From the NCBI GenBank assembly GCA_025359185.1, contig JANYHF010000085.1, positions 1-64,000 of the forward strand: a stretch of DNA of 64,000 nucleotides, given 5' to 3'. Below are positions 27,735-37,200 of the stretch, piece by piece (position 1 is the first letter of the stretch; the number at the start of each line of letters is the position of its first letter). The translations under genes were made by a program, and so were the position numbers. This DNA is from Hyphomicrobiaceae bacterium. Its GTDB lineage: Bacteria; Pseudomonadota; Alphaproteobacteria; Rhizobiales; Hyphomicrobiaceae. The notes below the pieces were generated by a model. The model saw only the letters and a program-made list of their open reading frames with translations, did no database searches and was not told the DNA's origin.

Positions 27735-28706
27735 ATGGAGTCTCTCGATACCATCGCGCAGGTGCTGGCCTCCACCATCCGGCTGACCATCCCACTGCTG
27801 TTCGCGTGCCTCGCCGGGCTCTACTCGGAACGCTCTGGCGTGTTCGATATCGGCCTCGAAGGCAAGATGCTGGTTGCGGCCTTTGCGGCGGGCGCGGCGG
27901 CCGCAGTTGGCCATTCGCCGTGGCTGGGATTGCTGGCGGGCGTCGGCACCTCCGTAGCTTTCGCGCTGCTGCATGGCTTTGCCGTCATCACCCATCGCGG
28001 CGACCAGATCGTGTCTGGCGTCGCCGTCAACATCATTGCGTTGGGGCTGTCGGCGCAGCTCGGTAGCACTTGGTTCGGCCTCGGCGGGCAGACGCCGCAG
28101 TTGCAGCCGGAAGAGCGGTTCCTGCCGCTGACGCTGCCCGGAGCCGACGCGGTGGCGGGCGTGCCGGTGCTGGGCCAGATCTACTCGCAGATCCTCTCCG
28201 GTCACAGCATCCTGGTTTATTTCGCGTTCGCCATGGTGCCCCTCACCTGGTGGGTGCTGTTCCGCACGCGCTTTGGTCTGCGCCTGCGCGCCGTCGGTGA
28301 AAACCCGGCCGCCGCAGACACGGCGGGCGTCTCCGTCAATGGAATGCGCTATGCCGCCGTCGTCTGTTGTGGCGTGCTATGCGGGTTCGCGGGCACCTAT
28401 TTGTCGATTGCCCAGAGCGCCGGGTTTTCGCGCAGCATGACGGCGGGCAAGGGCTTCATCGCGCTGGCCGCGTTGGTGTTCGCCAAATGGCAGCCGGTGC
28501 CCGCGATGTGGGCCTGCTTGCTGTTCGGGTTCCTCGACGCGGTCGCCATCCGCCTGCAAGGCACGGCGCTGCCGGCGGTCGGCATCTTGCCCGTGCAATT
28601 GATGCAGGCGGTGCCGTATATTCTCACGGTCGCCCTGTTGGCCGGTTTCATCGGCCGTGCGACGCCGCCCAAGGCCGGCGGCGTGCCCTATGTCAAGGAG
28701 CGCTGA
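27735..28706 (+). CDS. Nucleoside ABC transporter permease 2
   Basis: This integral membrane protein of about 323 residues carries the paired-permease motif Y-S-E-R-S-G-V-F-D-I-G-L-E-G-K-M-L near residues 28-44 and the coupling loop T-R-F-G-L-R-L-R-A-V-G-E-N-P-A-A-A-D-T. AGGAGG lies 10 bp ahead of the ATG at 27735, just after the previous stop; an upstream in-frame start inside permease 1 is unlikely. It ends 2 bp before the cytidine deaminase start, linking transport directly to catabolism. Confidence 0.9.
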   Translation: MESLDTIAQVLASTIRLTIPLLFACLAGLYSERSGVFDIGLEGKMLVAAFAAGAAAAVGHSPWLGLLAGVGTSVAFALLHGFAVITHRGDQIVSGVAVNIIALGLSAQLGSTWFGLGGQTPQLQPEERFLPLTLPGADAVAGVPVLGQIYSQILSGHSILVYFAFAMVPLTWWVLFRTRFGLRLRAVGENPAAADTAGVSVNGMRYAAVVCCGVLCGFAGTYLSIAQSAGFSRSMTAGKGFIALAALVFAKWQPVPAMWACLLFGFLDAVAIRLQGTALPAVGILPVQLMQAVPYILTVALLAGFIGRATPPKAGGVPYVKER

Positions 28707-28708
28707 GT

Positions 28709-29113
28709 ATGGCAGAACACACCCAGGATCTGATCGCGGCCGCCGTCGCCGCGCGGTTGAAGGCGTATGCGCGCTATTCAAAATTTCTCGTCGGTGCCGC
28801 CGTGCGCGACGAGCAGGGCCGCATCCACGCCGGCTGCAACGTGGAGAACGCCGCCTATCCCGTTGGCGCCTGTGCCGAGGCGGGCGCGCTCTCGGCCATG
28901 GTGCTGGCGGGCGGACTGCGCGCCGTTGAAGTTGCCGTGGTTGGCGCGGGCGCCGGGCTGGTGACGCCCTGCGGCGGCTGCCGTCAGCGCTTGCGCGAAT
29001 TTTGCGCCGAGGACACCAAGGTGCATGTGTGCGATGAGACGGGCAAGGTGCGCCGCACATTTACACTGGTGGAACTGTTACCGTCCTCCTTCGGACCGGA
29101 GAACCTCAAATGA
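28709..29113 (+). CDS. cdd: Cytidine deaminase
   Basis: Cdd deaminates cytidine and deoxycytidine to uridine and deoxyuridine. The 134-residue protein is the short homotetrameric type. It has C-N-V-E-N-A-A-Y-P-V-G near 43-53, zinc ligand Cys55 with catalytic Glu57 in A-C-A-E, and ligands Cys88 and Cys91 in P-C-G-G-C-R-Q. It lies between the nucleoside permease and the purine nucleoside phosphorylase genes and overlaps the latter by 4 bp. An unusual A-G-A-L replaces the common R-T-A after C-A-E. Confidence 0.9.
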   Translation: MAEHTQDLIAAAVAARLKAYARYSKFLVGAAVRDEQGRIHAGCNVENAAYPVGACAEAGALSAMVLAGGLRAVEVAVVGAGAGLVTPCGGCRQRLREFCAEDTKVHVCDETGKVRRTFTLVELLPSSFGPENLK

Positions 29114-29904
29114 CTCCAGCGGCCGAAAGACTAAAGAAGCACATTGGAGGCGAACAGCCCGTCTTTGCCATTGTGCTCGGTTCCAGCCTCGGTGGCCTTG
29201 CTGACGGGCTCGAAAATCAACGCGTGCTCAACTACGCCGAACTGCCGGGATTTCCCAAGCCCTCGGTGTCGGGCCACGCGGGTGAACTGGTCACTGGCCG
29301 GTTGGGTGGCAAGCCCATTCTGATGCTGAAAGGCCGCGCCCACGCCTACGAACATGGCGACGGTGCCGCCATGCGCCCCGTCATTGAAGCACTGGCAGCC
29401 TGTGGCATCGAGCAGATTGTGCTCACCAACGCCGCCGGCTCCTTGCGGCCCGAGGCCGGGCCGGGCAGCCTCATGCTGATCACGGATCATATCAACCTCT
29501 CCGGCCTTTCCCCCCTATTCGGCGAGACCGGCGATGAGCGTTTTGTCAGTCTGACCAATGCCTACGACTCCGGCCTCGCCAATCAGATGCGCGCCGCCGC
29601 CAAACAAGAGTCCGTCACCCTGCATGAAGGCGTCTATGCCTGGTTTCCCGGCCCCTCCTTCGAAACGCCCGCCGAAATCCGCATGGCCACGATCATTGGT
29701 GCGCACGCCGCCGGCATGTCCACAGCGCCTGAAACCATCCTCGCCCGCCGCTTCGGACTGAAAGTCGCAGCGCTCTCAGTCCTCACCAATTTGGGCGCTG
29801 GCATCGGCGGCGCATCGCCCAGCCACGACGAGACCAAGCGCGAGGGCGCCAAGGCCACCGCCAACATGGCGCGGCTGATCGCCTGCTTTACGAGAAATCT
29901 CTGA
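29110..29904 (+). CDS. Purine nucleoside phosphorylase (trimeric type)
   Basis: This enzyme splits inosine, guanosine and their deoxy forms to base plus (deoxy)ribose 1-phosphate. The 264-residue protein shows the phosphate-binding [51 protein letters not shown] and M-S-T-A-P-E-T. It matches PNP-I (PunA/XapA type), not hexameric DeoD. It overlaps cdd by 4 bp. Confidence 0.92.
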   Translation: MTPAAERLKKHIGGEQPVFAIVLGSSLGGLADGLENQRVLNYAELPGFPKPSVSGHAGELVTGRLGGKPILMLKGRAHAYEHGDGAAMRPVIEALAACGIEQIVLTNAAGSLRPEAGPGSLMLITDHINLSGLSPLFGETGDERFVSLTNAYDSGLANQMRAAAKQESVTLHEGVYAWFPGPSFETPAEIRMATIIGAHAAGMSTAPETILARRFGLKVAALSVLTNLGAGIGGASPSHDETKREGAKATANMARLIACFTRNL

Positions 29905-29905
29905 C

Positions 29906-31231
29906 ATGCTGGCCCAGGAAATCATCCGCAAGAAGCGCGACGGCGGGGAACTCTCGGCGGGCGAAATCGCGTCGATCATCAGCGGACTCACCAAGGGCAC
30001 GGTGAGCGAGGGCCAGGCCGCCGCCTTCGCCATGGCGGTGTTCTTCAACGGCATGACCACGCCCGAACGGGTCGCCCTCACGCTCGCCATGCGCGATTCC
30101 GGCCGTGTCCTCATCTGGCCGCGCGGCCGCTTCAACGGCCCGATCCTCGACAAGCATTCAACCGGCGGCGTCGGCGACAACGTTTCCCTAATGCTGGCCC
30201 CCATGCTGGCTGCGGCGGGCGCGTTCGTGCCGATGATCTCGGGGCGCGGTCTCGGCCATACCGGCGGCACGCTCGACAAGCTCGAGGCCATCCCCGGCTA
30301 CAACGCGCAGCCCGGTATCGAGCTATTCGAGCGCACCGTGGAGCGTGTGGGCTGCGCCATCATCGGCCAGACGCCGGACCTCGCCCCTGCCGACAAGCGG
30401 CTCTATGCGATCCGCGATGTGACGGCCACCGTTGAATCCATTCCGCTAATCACCGCCTCGATCCTGTCGAAGAAACTGGCGGCTGGCCTCGACGGATTGG
30501 TGATGGACGTGAAAGCCGGCTCAGGCGCGTTCATGGCCAAGGAGAAGGACGCGCGCGACCTCGCTAAAACGCTGGTGGCCGTCGCCAACGGCGCAGGCCT
30601 CAAAACCACGGCGCTGATCACCGATATGGACGAGCCGCTGGCATCGGCCGCAGGCAATAGCGTCGAAGTGATGAACGCGATTTGTTATCTGACCGGTGCG
30701 CAACGCGATGCGAGGCTGCATGAGGTGACGCTGGCGCTGGGAGCCGAGGTGCTGGCCAGCAGCGGGCTTGCCAAAACTCTGGCCGAGGGCCGCAAGAGGC
30801 TTCAGCGGACGCTGGATACCGGGGCGGCGGCAGAGCGATTCACAAGGATGGTCGCCGAGCTCGGTGGCCCAACTGACCTCATCGAACATCCCGCCAAGTA
30901 CATTGCCGCCGCTCCGGTCCAGATCGAAGTGTATGCGGCTAGCGCCGGGAGTGTCGCGGCCATCGATACGCGAGCGCTGGGCATCGCCGTCATCCTGCTG
31001 GGCGGTGGGCGCAAGGTGCCAAATGACGTGATTGACCACCGCGTTGGCTTGACGGAGCTGGCAGGCAAAGGCGCGGCCGTGGACAACAACCGGCCGCTCG
31101 CGATCATCCATGCTAAGGACACTGGAAGCGCTGAAGCCGCTGCAGAAGCCATCCGCTCGGCCTTCATTTTGGGAGAACCGCCCACAGCAGGCAAACCCGT
31201 CCGTGCCCGGATTGCGGAGCCCAAGGCATGA
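29906..31231 (+). CDS. deoA: Thymidine phosphorylase
   Basis: DeoA phosphorolyses thymidine and deoxyuridine to base plus deoxyribose 1-phosphate. The 441-residue protein has the phosphate-binding [10 protein letters not shown] near 86-95, [16 protein letters not shown] and [11 protein letters not shown], matching the family throughout. It starts 1 bp after the purine phosphorylase stop and overlaps deoB by 4 bp. Its position after cdd is logical because deoxycytidine is first deaminated. Confidence 0.93.
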   Translation: MLAQEIIRKKRDGGELSAGEIASIISGLTKGTVSEGQAAAFAMAVFFNGMTTPERVALTLAMRDSGRVLIWPRGRFNGPILDKHSTGGVGDNVSLMLAPMLAAAGAFVPMISGRGLGHTGGTLDKLEAIPGYNAQPGIELFERTVERVGCAIIGQTPDLAPADKRLYAIRDVTATVESIPLITASILSKKLAAGLDGLVMDVKAGSGAFMAKEKDARDLAKTLVAVANGAGLKTTALITDMDEPLASAAGNSVEVMNAICYLTGAQRDARLHEVTLALGAEVLASSGLAKTLAEGRKRLQRTLDTGAAAERFTRMVAELGGPTDLIEHPAKYIAAAPVQIEVYAASAGSVAAIDTRALGIAVILLGGGRKVPNDVIDHRVGLTELAGKGAAVDNNRPLAIIHAKDTGSAEAAAEAIRSAFILGEPPTAGKPVRARIAEPKA

Positions 31232-32469
31232 CCCGCGCCATTCTCATTGTGATGGATTCCGTCGGCATCGGCGGTGCGCCGGATGCAGCCGGTTATGGCG
31301 ATACGGGATCGCATACGCTCGGCAACATCGCGGCAGCCTGTGCCGCTGGCCGCGCTGACAAGCCGGGATTGCGGACCGGACCGTTGCAGCTGCCAAATCT
31401 TGTCCGTCTCGGCCTTGGCCATGCTGCCCAACTCGCCAGCGGACAGCCGCTCGCCGGGGTCAAACTGCCCGATAGGTTGCAGAGCCAATGGGGTGCTGCC
31501 CGCGAAATCTCGCTGGGCAAGGATACGCCGTCAGGCCATTGGGAAATCGCGGGGTTGCCGGTCACGTTGGCTTGGGGCTATTTTCCGCACACGGAGCCGA
31601 CTTTTCCGAAGGCGCTCACTGACGATCTCATCACCCGCTGCCAGTTGCCCGGCGTCCTTGGCAACACCCATGCCTCGGGCACCGAAATCATCGCGCAGCT
31701 GGGCGCCGAGCACATCGCAACCGGCAAACCCATCATCTACACCTCGGCCGACAGCGTGATGCAGATCGCGGCGCACGAAGAGAGTTTTGGGCTGGAACGC
31801 CTCTATAAGGTGTGCAAAACCGCGCGCGTGCTGTGCGATCCTTTGAACATCGGCCGCGTTATCGCCCGCCCCTTCACCGGCGACACACCCACCACCTTCA
31901 CGCGCACCGGAAACCGCCGCGATTTCGCCGTGCCGCCGAGCGCGCCGACTCTCTTGGATCGCCTGACATCGGCCGGGCGGGAGGTCGTTTCCATCGGCAA
32001 GATCGGCGATATCTTCGCTCATCGCGGCACCGGGCGCGTCATCAAGGCCAGCGGGCATCCAGCGCTGTTGGACGCGCTCCTCGACACCCTCCGTACGCTG
32101 CCAGACGGAGGCCTCGCCTTCGTCAACTTCGTCGATTTTGACATGCTGTTCGGCCACCGCCGGGATGTGGCGGGCTACGCCGATGCGCTCGAACACTTCG
32201 ACGCCATGATCCCCCGCATCGAAGCCGCGCTCCGCCCTGGCGATCTCGCTATCCTCACCGCCGACCACGGCTGCGACCCCACCGCGCCCGGCACGAACCA
32301 CACGCGGGAATGCGTGCCGGTGCTCGCCTTCGGGCCGGGCGTAACTGCAGGAAGCATCGGATTGCGCGACAGTTTCGCAGATATCGGCCAGACCATTGCC
32401 TGGCATCTCAGCATTGCTCCGCTGGCGCATGGTCAAGCCTGGAGGTTGGGAGATGAATGCGATGACTGA
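31228..32469 (+). CDS. deoB: Phosphopentomutase
   Basis: DeoB converts ribose and deoxyribose 1-phosphate to the 5-phosphates. The 413-residue metalloenzyme of the alkaline phosphatase superfamily has [12 protein letters not shown] at 8-19, [11 protein letters not shown], the [14 protein letters not shown] segment and the metal-binding T-A-D-H-G-C-D-P-T. It overlaps deoA at one end and the aldolase gene at the other. The next classical enzyme, deoxyribose-phosphate aldolase (DeoC), is not present in the window. Confidence 0.93.
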   Translation: MTRAILIVMDSVGIGGAPDAAGYGDTGSHTLGNIAAACAAGRADKPGLRTGPLQLPNLVRLGLGHAAQLASGQPLAGVKLPDRLQSQWGAAREISLGKDTPSGHWEIAGLPVTLAWGYFPHTEPTFPKALTDDLITRCQLPGVLGNTHASGTEIIAQLGAEHIATGKPIIYTSADSVMQIAAHEESFGLERLYKVCKTARVLCDPLNIGRVIARPFTGDTPTTFTRTGNRRDFAVPPSAPTLLDRLTSAGREVVSIGKIGDIFAHRGTGRVIKASGHPALLDALLDTLRTLPDGGLAFVNFVDFDMLFGHRRDVAGYADALEHFDAMIPRIEAALRPGDLAILTADHGCDPTAPGTNHTRECVPVLAFGPGVTAGSIGLRDSFADIGQTIAWHLSIAPLAHGQAWRLGDECDD

Positions 32470-33109
32470 CGACGTTTTGGTGGAACTCGCCCGCGTCAAA
32501 GCGGTGCCAGTGATCAGGGCCGGCAGTATTGAGCACGCTATGCGCGCAGCACTGTGGCTCGCAGAAGCCGGCATGACCGTTTTGGAAATGACGCTGACGA
32601 CGCCTGGTGTGTTCGAAGGCATCGCGGAACTGCGCAGAATGCCGGGCTTGATCGTCGGCGCGGGCACGGTCCTCTCGAGGCAGGACGCGCGATTGGCCAT
32701 CGCGGCGGGGAGCCAATTTGTTGTAACCCCCTGCTGGGTCGAAGGCGTCATCGAGCAAGCTCTTATGGCAAAAATCCCGGCGCTGATCGGCACTGCCAAT
32801 CCAAGCGAGATTTGGCATGCACACACTGCCGGTGCTGCGGCTGTGAAGGTGTTCCCGGCTGCCTGCGTGGGCGGCGCTGCGTATGTCAAGCAGGTGCGTG
32901 CTGTTTTCCCGGGTGTGCGCATGATGCCGACGGGAGGTGTCACCGTTGAGACGGCCCCGGACTATCTGGCAGCGGGCGCCTTTTGTATTGGGCTCGGCAG
33001 CGAACTTGTCTCGGCCAAGGCATTGGTGGCCAACGACAAGGCCAGTGTTGTCGCCAAGGCGCGGCAGCTGCTCGAACGGCTGTCGCCATCGCAAACCATG
33101 GCCGTATGA
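32453..33109 (+). CDS. eda: KDPG/KHG-type aldolase
   Basis: This 218-residue class I aldolase has the Eda catalytic residues: Glu45 in V-L-E-M-T-L-T-T-P and Schiff-base Lys132 in A-V-K-V-F-P-A, with G-A-G-T-V-L and M-P-T-G-G-V. Eda enzymes cleave 2-keto-3-deoxy-6-phosphogluconate to pyruvate and glyceraldehyde 3-phosphate. I chose the ATG at 32453 because GGAGG (32441-32445) precedes it; this start overlaps deoB by 17 bp, so it is coupled to nucleoside catabolism. ATG 32462 is an alternative. The substrate in this setting might be the usual KDPG or a related keto-deoxy sugar phosphate. Confidence 0.85.
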   Translation: MNAMTDDVLVELARVKAVPVIRAGSIEHAMRAALWLAEAGMTVLEMTLTTPGVFEGIAELRRMPGLIVGAGTVLSRQDARLAIAAGSQFVVTPCWVEGVIEQALMAKIPALIGTANPSEIWHAHTAGAAAVKVFPAACVGGAAYVKQVRAVFPGVRMMPTGGVTVETAPDYLAAGAFCIGLGSELVSAKALVANDKASVVAKARQLLERLSPSQTMAV

Positions 33110-33116
33110 GCCCCTG

Positions 33117-34028
33117 ATGTTCGACATCATCGCCCTAGGCGAGCCGATGATAGAGTTTAACGAGGAGCCCGACGGCCGCTATCGTCAGGGTTTTGGTGGC
33201 GACACCTCCAACGCGGCCATTGCCGCTGCGCGGCTCGGCGCGCGGGTCCGGTACGTGACGATGTTGGGCAAGGATCGCTTTGGCGATGCCCTGATGGCGC
33301 TATGGCAAGCCGAGGGCGTTGACGCTGCCCATGTTGGACGGCACGAACGCGCGCCGACGGCGGTTTATTTCGTCAACCATTCTGCGGCCGGGCACAGTTT
33401 CACCTATCTGCGCTCCGGGTCGGCCGCAAGCCATATGTCACCGTCAGATTTTCCGCAGGAGGCTTTCAAGCAGGCAAAGTTCCTGCACGTATCGGCGGTC
33501 AGCCAGGCTATCAGCGTTTCGGCGCGCGAAACCGTTGCACATGCCATCACCATTGCGGCGGCATCGCATACGCCGCTTTCATACGATACCAATTTGCGTT
33601 TGCGTCTGTGGTCCCTCGACGAGGCCCGCGAAGTGATCGCTGCGACGGCGAAGAAAGCGTACATTCTCAAGACCTCCATTGATGACGCGCGCACTTTGAC
33701 CGGGCTAACTTCGCCCGGCGAGGTGGCGCAGCACTACCTGGAATTGGGTGCCGAAAAGGTGTTGGTGACTTTGGGGTCGGACGGGGTGCTCGTGGCGACG
33801 GAAGACGCGCGATGGACGCTCTCTGCTCACAAGGTCAACTCTGTTGATGCGACTGGTGCGGGAGACGCTTTCGCAGGCGCTCTGTTGGCAATGTTAGCGC
33901 AATGGCGCGATATTGGCGCTGCGGCCCGCTTTGCCAATGCCGCAGCAGCGCTGGCGACGACCGGTTACGGTGCGGTGGCTCCGTTGCCCCGCCGCGAGGA
34001 CGTGGAACGGTTACTGGCGCCGGTGTAA
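33117..34028 (+). CDS. PfkB-family sugar kinase, KdgK-like
   Basis: This 303-residue ribokinase-family protein has the 2-keto-3-deoxygluconate-kinase-like start I-A-L-G-E-P-M-I-E-F-N and G-F-G-G-D-T-S-N-A-A-I-A-A-A-R-L-G. The PfkB signature D-A-T-G-A-G-D-A-F-A-G-A near 243-254 contains the catalytic Asp. It follows the aldolase by 7 bp and would supply its phosphorylated substrate. Ribose, deoxyribose or another sugar cannot be excluded as substrate, given the operon it sits in. It appears to end the operon, with a convergent gene 7 bp later. Confidence 0.83.
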   Translation: MFDIIALGEPMIEFNEEPDGRYRQGFGGDTSNAAIAAARLGARVRYVTMLGKDRFGDALMALWQAEGVDAAHVGRHERAPTAVYFVNHSAAGHSFTYLRSGSAASHMSPSDFPQEAFKQAKFLHVSAVSQAISVSARETVAHAITIAAASHTPLSYDTNLRLRLWSLDEAREVIAATAKKAYILKTSIDDARTLTGLTSPGEVAQHYLELGAEKVLVTLGSDGVLVATEDARWTLSAHKVNSVDATGAGDAFAGALLAMLAQWRDIGAAARFANAAAALATTGYGAVAPLPRREDVERLLAPV

Positions 34029-34035
34029 GGCAACA

Positions 34036-34257
34036 TCAGCCCCGGTGGTTCTGCATATAGCGCTGCAAGGACGCTTCGACACTGGCATAGGGCTCCTGCA
34101 AATCGACGCTCCAATATTTCAGCTGGCTGAGCGGGATCACGGCTCCCGTCACAGCGCAGCGCACAAAATCACCCTTGTTGATGACTTGAAACTCGCCGTT
34201 GCCGTAGCGCACGCGGGCCTCACCGGGGAACCCGGCGAATTTCTCGAACTTGTTCAA
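34036..34257 (-). CDS. DUF2093 domain-containing small protein
   Basis: This 73-residue protein is recognisable by G-E-A-R-V-R-Y-G-N-G-E-F-Q-V, G-D-F-V-R-C-A-V-T-G, I-P-L-S-Q-L-K-Y-W-S-V-D and Q-E-P-Y-A. The family is confined largely to alphaproteobacteria and its function is unknown. I placed the start at TTG 34255-34257 because members begin M-N-K-F-E or similar; the frame is open to an ATG at 34335, which would add an unusual N-terminus. It lies 81 bp downstream of xseA on the same strand and may be in that operon. Confidence 0.75.
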   Translation of the reverse strand: MNKFEKFAGFPGEARVRYGNGEFQVINKGDFVRCAVTGAVIPLSQLKYWSVDLQEPYASVEASLQRYMQNHRG

Positions 34258-34338
34258 AACCCGTGCACTCCACGCTCCGCGCCACCCGGTTTCCGGGACG
34301 GTCACAAATCTATGACGAACCCGCGCAATCAGCAATTC

Positions 34339-35919
34339 TCAGAACAGCGATCCTTGTTGAGAGCCTCCGCCGCGCGCGGGGGCGGCGCGCGGCTTGCCAA
34401 TCGCGGGGACGCCACCTGGCTTGGTCTGCGGGCCGTCACCTCCGCGAGCCACCGTGCGTGCTGCGATGTGGCCATCTGACAATTCAATGTCGAGCAGGGC
34501 GTCGGCGGACACGTCAGCAGCGGCCCGGAGCATCCGGCCAACGTCGCTGCGCACTATGGCAAAGCCGCGCTCAAGAACGCTCCGGTGGCTTAGCGACGCC
34601 AGCAGTTGCGACAAGGCGGCCAAGCCGCGCGCGCGCCGGCCCATCTGGTTGGCCACGGCCAGCTGCAACCGCGCATCCACATCGCTAAGCCGTTGCGCGC
34701 TACGCTGTAGCTGTTGTCGAATAGCCAGCGGACGAAGCCCCGCCGCTGTCCGCTCCAACCGGGCGTGTCCAGCTTCCAGACGGCGGCGGGCGGCACGCTG
34801 GGCTAGGTCCGAAAGCGTCGATAGCCTGTCCGTGAACCGTTGCAGCCGGACCTTGACCAGCCCTGGCGAAAGTCGCGCCGCCACCTTCGCGAACCGGTTG
34901 GCGTGCAGCTGCGAATTGAGCCTCAACGCGCGAGGCAGGCGTCCCGCCGCCGTATCAAACCGCTGTCGCGGCATGGCGACGAGGTCCTGCGGCCGGGGCA
35001 AGCCGCCGGTGACAGCTTTGAAGCGGGTCCGCTCGTTGGCGAGTGTCCGTTTCATGCCAGCCCCTAGCCGCAAACTGAATTCTCCCACTTGCAGCAACAG
35101 ATCGGAACGCTTTGGCACGGCCCATTCGGCAGCCTTGGTCGGCGTCGGCGCGCGGGCATCGGCGGCCAGATCAATGAGGGTCCAGTCGGTTTCGTGGCCA
35201 ACGGCCGAGATCAGCGGGATCTCGCTTGCCGCAGCTGCGCGCACTACGATTTCCTCGTTGAAACTCCAAAGGTCTTCGAGACTGCCGCCGCCGCGCGCGA
35301 CGATCAGCACATCTGGCCGGGGGATGGGGCCGCCCGGTTGCATGGCATTGAAGCCGGTGATCGCCGCAGCCACTTCGGTGGCGGAGGTCTCGCCCTGCAC
35401 GCGGACGGGCCAGACGAGGACATGCACCGGGAATCTCTCGGCGAAACCGTGCAGCATGTCGCGGATGACGGCGCCGGTGGGCGAGGTGACGATGCCGACG
35501 ACGCGCGGCAGAAACGGCAGCTTTCGTTTCCGTTCCTCTGCAAACAGCCCTTCGGCGGTGAGTTGCCTCTTGCGCTCTTCGAGGAGCGCCATCAGCGCGC
35601 CGACTCCGGCCGGCTCCAGGCTCTCAATTACGATCTGGTATTTGGACGAACCCGGATAGGTCGTGATCTTGCCGGTGGCGATGACTTCGAGGCCCTCGGA
35701 GGGCTTAAAACGTAAAGACGAAAATACACCTCGCCAGACCACGGCGTCGATTTTGGCGTTCTCATCCTTCAGCGAAAAATAGCAGTGGCCGGACGAATGG
35801 GGGCCGCGATAGCCGGAAATTTCGCCGCGCAGACGGATATGCCCAAAGCCCCCCTCAAGCACCCGCTTGATGGCCTGGGCCAGTTCCGAAACGCTGAACT
35901 CAGCGACGTTGGCTTTCAC
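34339..35919 (-). CDS. xseA: Exodeoxyribonuclease VII large subunit
   Basis: XseA with XseB degrades single-stranded DNA. The 526-residue protein has the N-terminal OB-fold ([12 protein letters not shown] and [11 protein letters not shown]), the catalytic region [17 protein letters not shown] and [18 protein letters not shown], and a long basic helical C-terminal half. The final 50 residues are Gly/Pro/Arg-rich and probably disordered. Its start overlaps the chorismate mutase stop by 4 bp. xseB is not in the window. Confidence 0.93.
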   Translation of the reverse strand: MKANVAEFSVSELAQAIKRVLEGGFGHIRLRGEISGYRGPHSSGHCYFSLKDENAKIDAVVWRGVFSSLRFKPSEGLEVIATGKITTYPGSSKYQIVIESLEPAGVGALMALLEERKRQLTAEGLFAEERKRKLPFLPRVVGIVTSPTGAVIRDMLHGFAERFPVHVLVWPVRVQGETSATEVAAAITGFNAMQPGGPIPRPDVLIVARGGGSLEDLWSFNEEIVVRAAAASEIPLISAVGHETDWTLIDLAADARAPTPTKAAEWAVPKRSDLLLQVGEFSLRLGAGMKRTLANERTRFKAVTGGLPRPQDLVAMPRQRFDTAAGRLPRALRLNSQLHANRFAKVAARLSPGLVKVRLQRFTDRLSTLSDLAQRAARRRLEAGHARLERTAAGLRPLAIRQQLQRSAQRLSDVDARLQLAVANQMGRRARGLAALSQLLASLSHRSVLERGFAIVRSDVGRMLRAAADVSADALLDIELSDGHIAARTVARGGDGPQTKPGGVPAIGKPRAAPARGGGSQQGSLF

Positions 35920-36299
35920 GGTGTGCCGTCGATGGTCTTGAGGAGTTTTTCCTCCTCATACTGCACATTCCAGCCGATCATCTGGCGCCACAGCGCCTCG
36001 CACAGCTCTGGCGACACGCCCTGTTCCTTGGCGCGCATACGCACCTTGTCAATCACCTGCTGATTGCGCCAAGGCACGTTGGCCTCGGCCTTTTCCACCA
36101 GCTTGAGCTGCCAGGCCCTTTCTACATAGCCGAAACGGACCGCCATCAGATCGACCAACGCCCGGTCGAGGCGATCGATTTCCTGGCGGACATCGGTCAG
36201 CGAGAGGCATTCGCCAGGCGGCTTCTGACTTTGGGTCACAGTGTTGGGGGTCACAGTGTTGGGGTTCGCAATGTTGGCGCCCGTCATCGCACTCTCCAT
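35916..36299 (-). CDS. Chorismate mutase, AroQ/PchB-like
   Basis: The 127-residue protein carries one AroQ-type helical domain: [23 protein letters not shown] and later [13 protein letters not shown]. The Arg and Lys residues are at chorismate-binding positions. It should make prephenate; the PchB-like pattern leaves isochorismate-pyruvate lyase activity possible. The N-terminus (about 35 residues) is low-complexity and contains N-T-V-T-P-N-T-V-T, encoded by tandem 15-bp repeats. The ATG shares its A with the lipoprotein stop (TGATG). Confidence 0.8.
   Translation of the reverse strand: MESAMTGANIANPNTVTPNTVTQSQKPPGECLSLTDVRQEIDRLDRALVDLMAVRFGYVERAWQLKLVEKAEANVPWRNQQVIDKVRMRAKEQGVSPELCEALWRQMIGWNVQYEEEKLLKTIDGTP
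36234..36278 (-). repeat. Three tandem 15-bp repeats within the chorismate mutase gene
   Basis: Two identical units GTCACAGTGTTGGGG and one diverged unit TTCGCAATGTTGGCG (plus-strand sense) lie in a row and encode N-T-V-T-P-type repeats. Being a multiple of three, they keep the frame and could vary in number between strains by slippage. Confidence 0.7.
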
Positions 36300-37174
36300 C
36301 ACTTGACCTTGGCCGCCGCAGCGGCAATCGTATCGGGTGTCAGGCTCGCCGGCAGTCCCGCTTTTTCGGGCACGCACCCGTCCGCATCCTTAGTGCCGCC
36401 CGCGATCATATCAAACACGGGTTTGACCTTTGGATGGTCTGCGAGCAACTCCGGCACCTTCGAAGACCCATCCGTTGCAAGCCGAACTTTCGGCGCGACA
36501 AGTCGGCATTTGCTGATGGTTTGCGTGCCTGCCGACTTCAGCGTCATCGCCGCCGTGTGCAACCGCGGGGCATCATCCGGCCGCTGACGGATGAGTTCGG
36601 CCAAGGCGTGCGGGTCTGACGGTTTGACAGCGAACGCGGCGGCACGGCCGTCGATGCCTGACGAGAAGCCGTCGACCTTGGCCTGTGTCACCGAAAGTTC
36701 GCCCACGTCCAGCACATCGCCGGGGGCGAGCTCGAAGCTGGCAAGACTGCTCTCCCAATGGTCGCTCTTCCAGGGCACCGCCTCTTTGTGCGGGTTGACA
36801 CCCGCCGAGACGACCTTGCTGCCATTGCGGCAGGCGACGTGAACGATGTGGTAGATTCCTGAGGGCAGATCGATGACGGCGCCGCCGGACCCATTGCCAA
36901 ATTGGCTGTTGATGGGGAACACGCCGGCCGTCGCAAACCCCGTGGCGTCGGCCCTCGCCAGCACCACGCGGCTTTCAGCGCAGGTCAACCCGGCGATGTT
37001 GGCTGACAGCAGAACGGTCCCTTTGGCGCCGTCATCGCTCGGAGACGCGAACTGAGGCAGGTTGAAGGCTGACAAGGTTGGCAGCGTGAACGCCGATTGC
37101 GACGAATAGCTGCTGCAGCCGGCGAGCAGGGCCGCCAGCAGTCCAGTCGTGATCGGCCGCAGTCGCAAAGCCAT
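36299..37174 (-). CDS. Uncharacterised lipoprotein
   Basis: The protein of about 291 residues has a lipoprotein signal, M-A-L-R-L-R-P-I-T-T-G-L-L-A-A-L-L-A-G-C, with the lipobox cysteine at about residue 20, so it is membrane-anchored in the periplasm. The remainder has G-T-V-L-L-S-A-N-I-A-G-L-T-C and G-I-Y-H-I-V-H-V-A-C, an immunoglobulin-like beta-rich pattern, and an Ala/Lys-rich C-terminus. I do not recognise the family. It lies downstream of gatA on the same strand and is coupled to the chorismate mutase. An extended frame upstream of the chosen ATG is unlikely. Confidence 0.6.
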   Translation of the reverse strand: MALRLRPITTGLLAALLAGCSSYSSQSAFTLPTLSAFNLPQFASPSDDGAKGTVLLSANIAGLTCAESRVVLARADATGFATAGVFPINSQFGNGSGGAVIDLPSGIYHIVHVACRNGSKVVSAGVNPHKEAVPWKSDHWESSLASFELAPGDVLDVGELSVTQAKVDGFSSGIDGRAAAFAVKPSDPHALAELIRQRPDDAPRLHTAAMTLKSAGTQTISKCRLVAPKVRLATDGSSKVPELLADHPKVKPVFDMIAGGTKDADGCVPEKAGLPASLTPDTIAAAAAKVK

Positions 37175-37200
37175 GCCCAAAACCTTCCGGTCCTCACACG

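Noticed and set aside
31531..32943. 470-codon open frame antisense to deoB and eda
   Set aside because: Both sense genes carry catalytic motifs and overlap as an operon. The antisense frame shows no motif.
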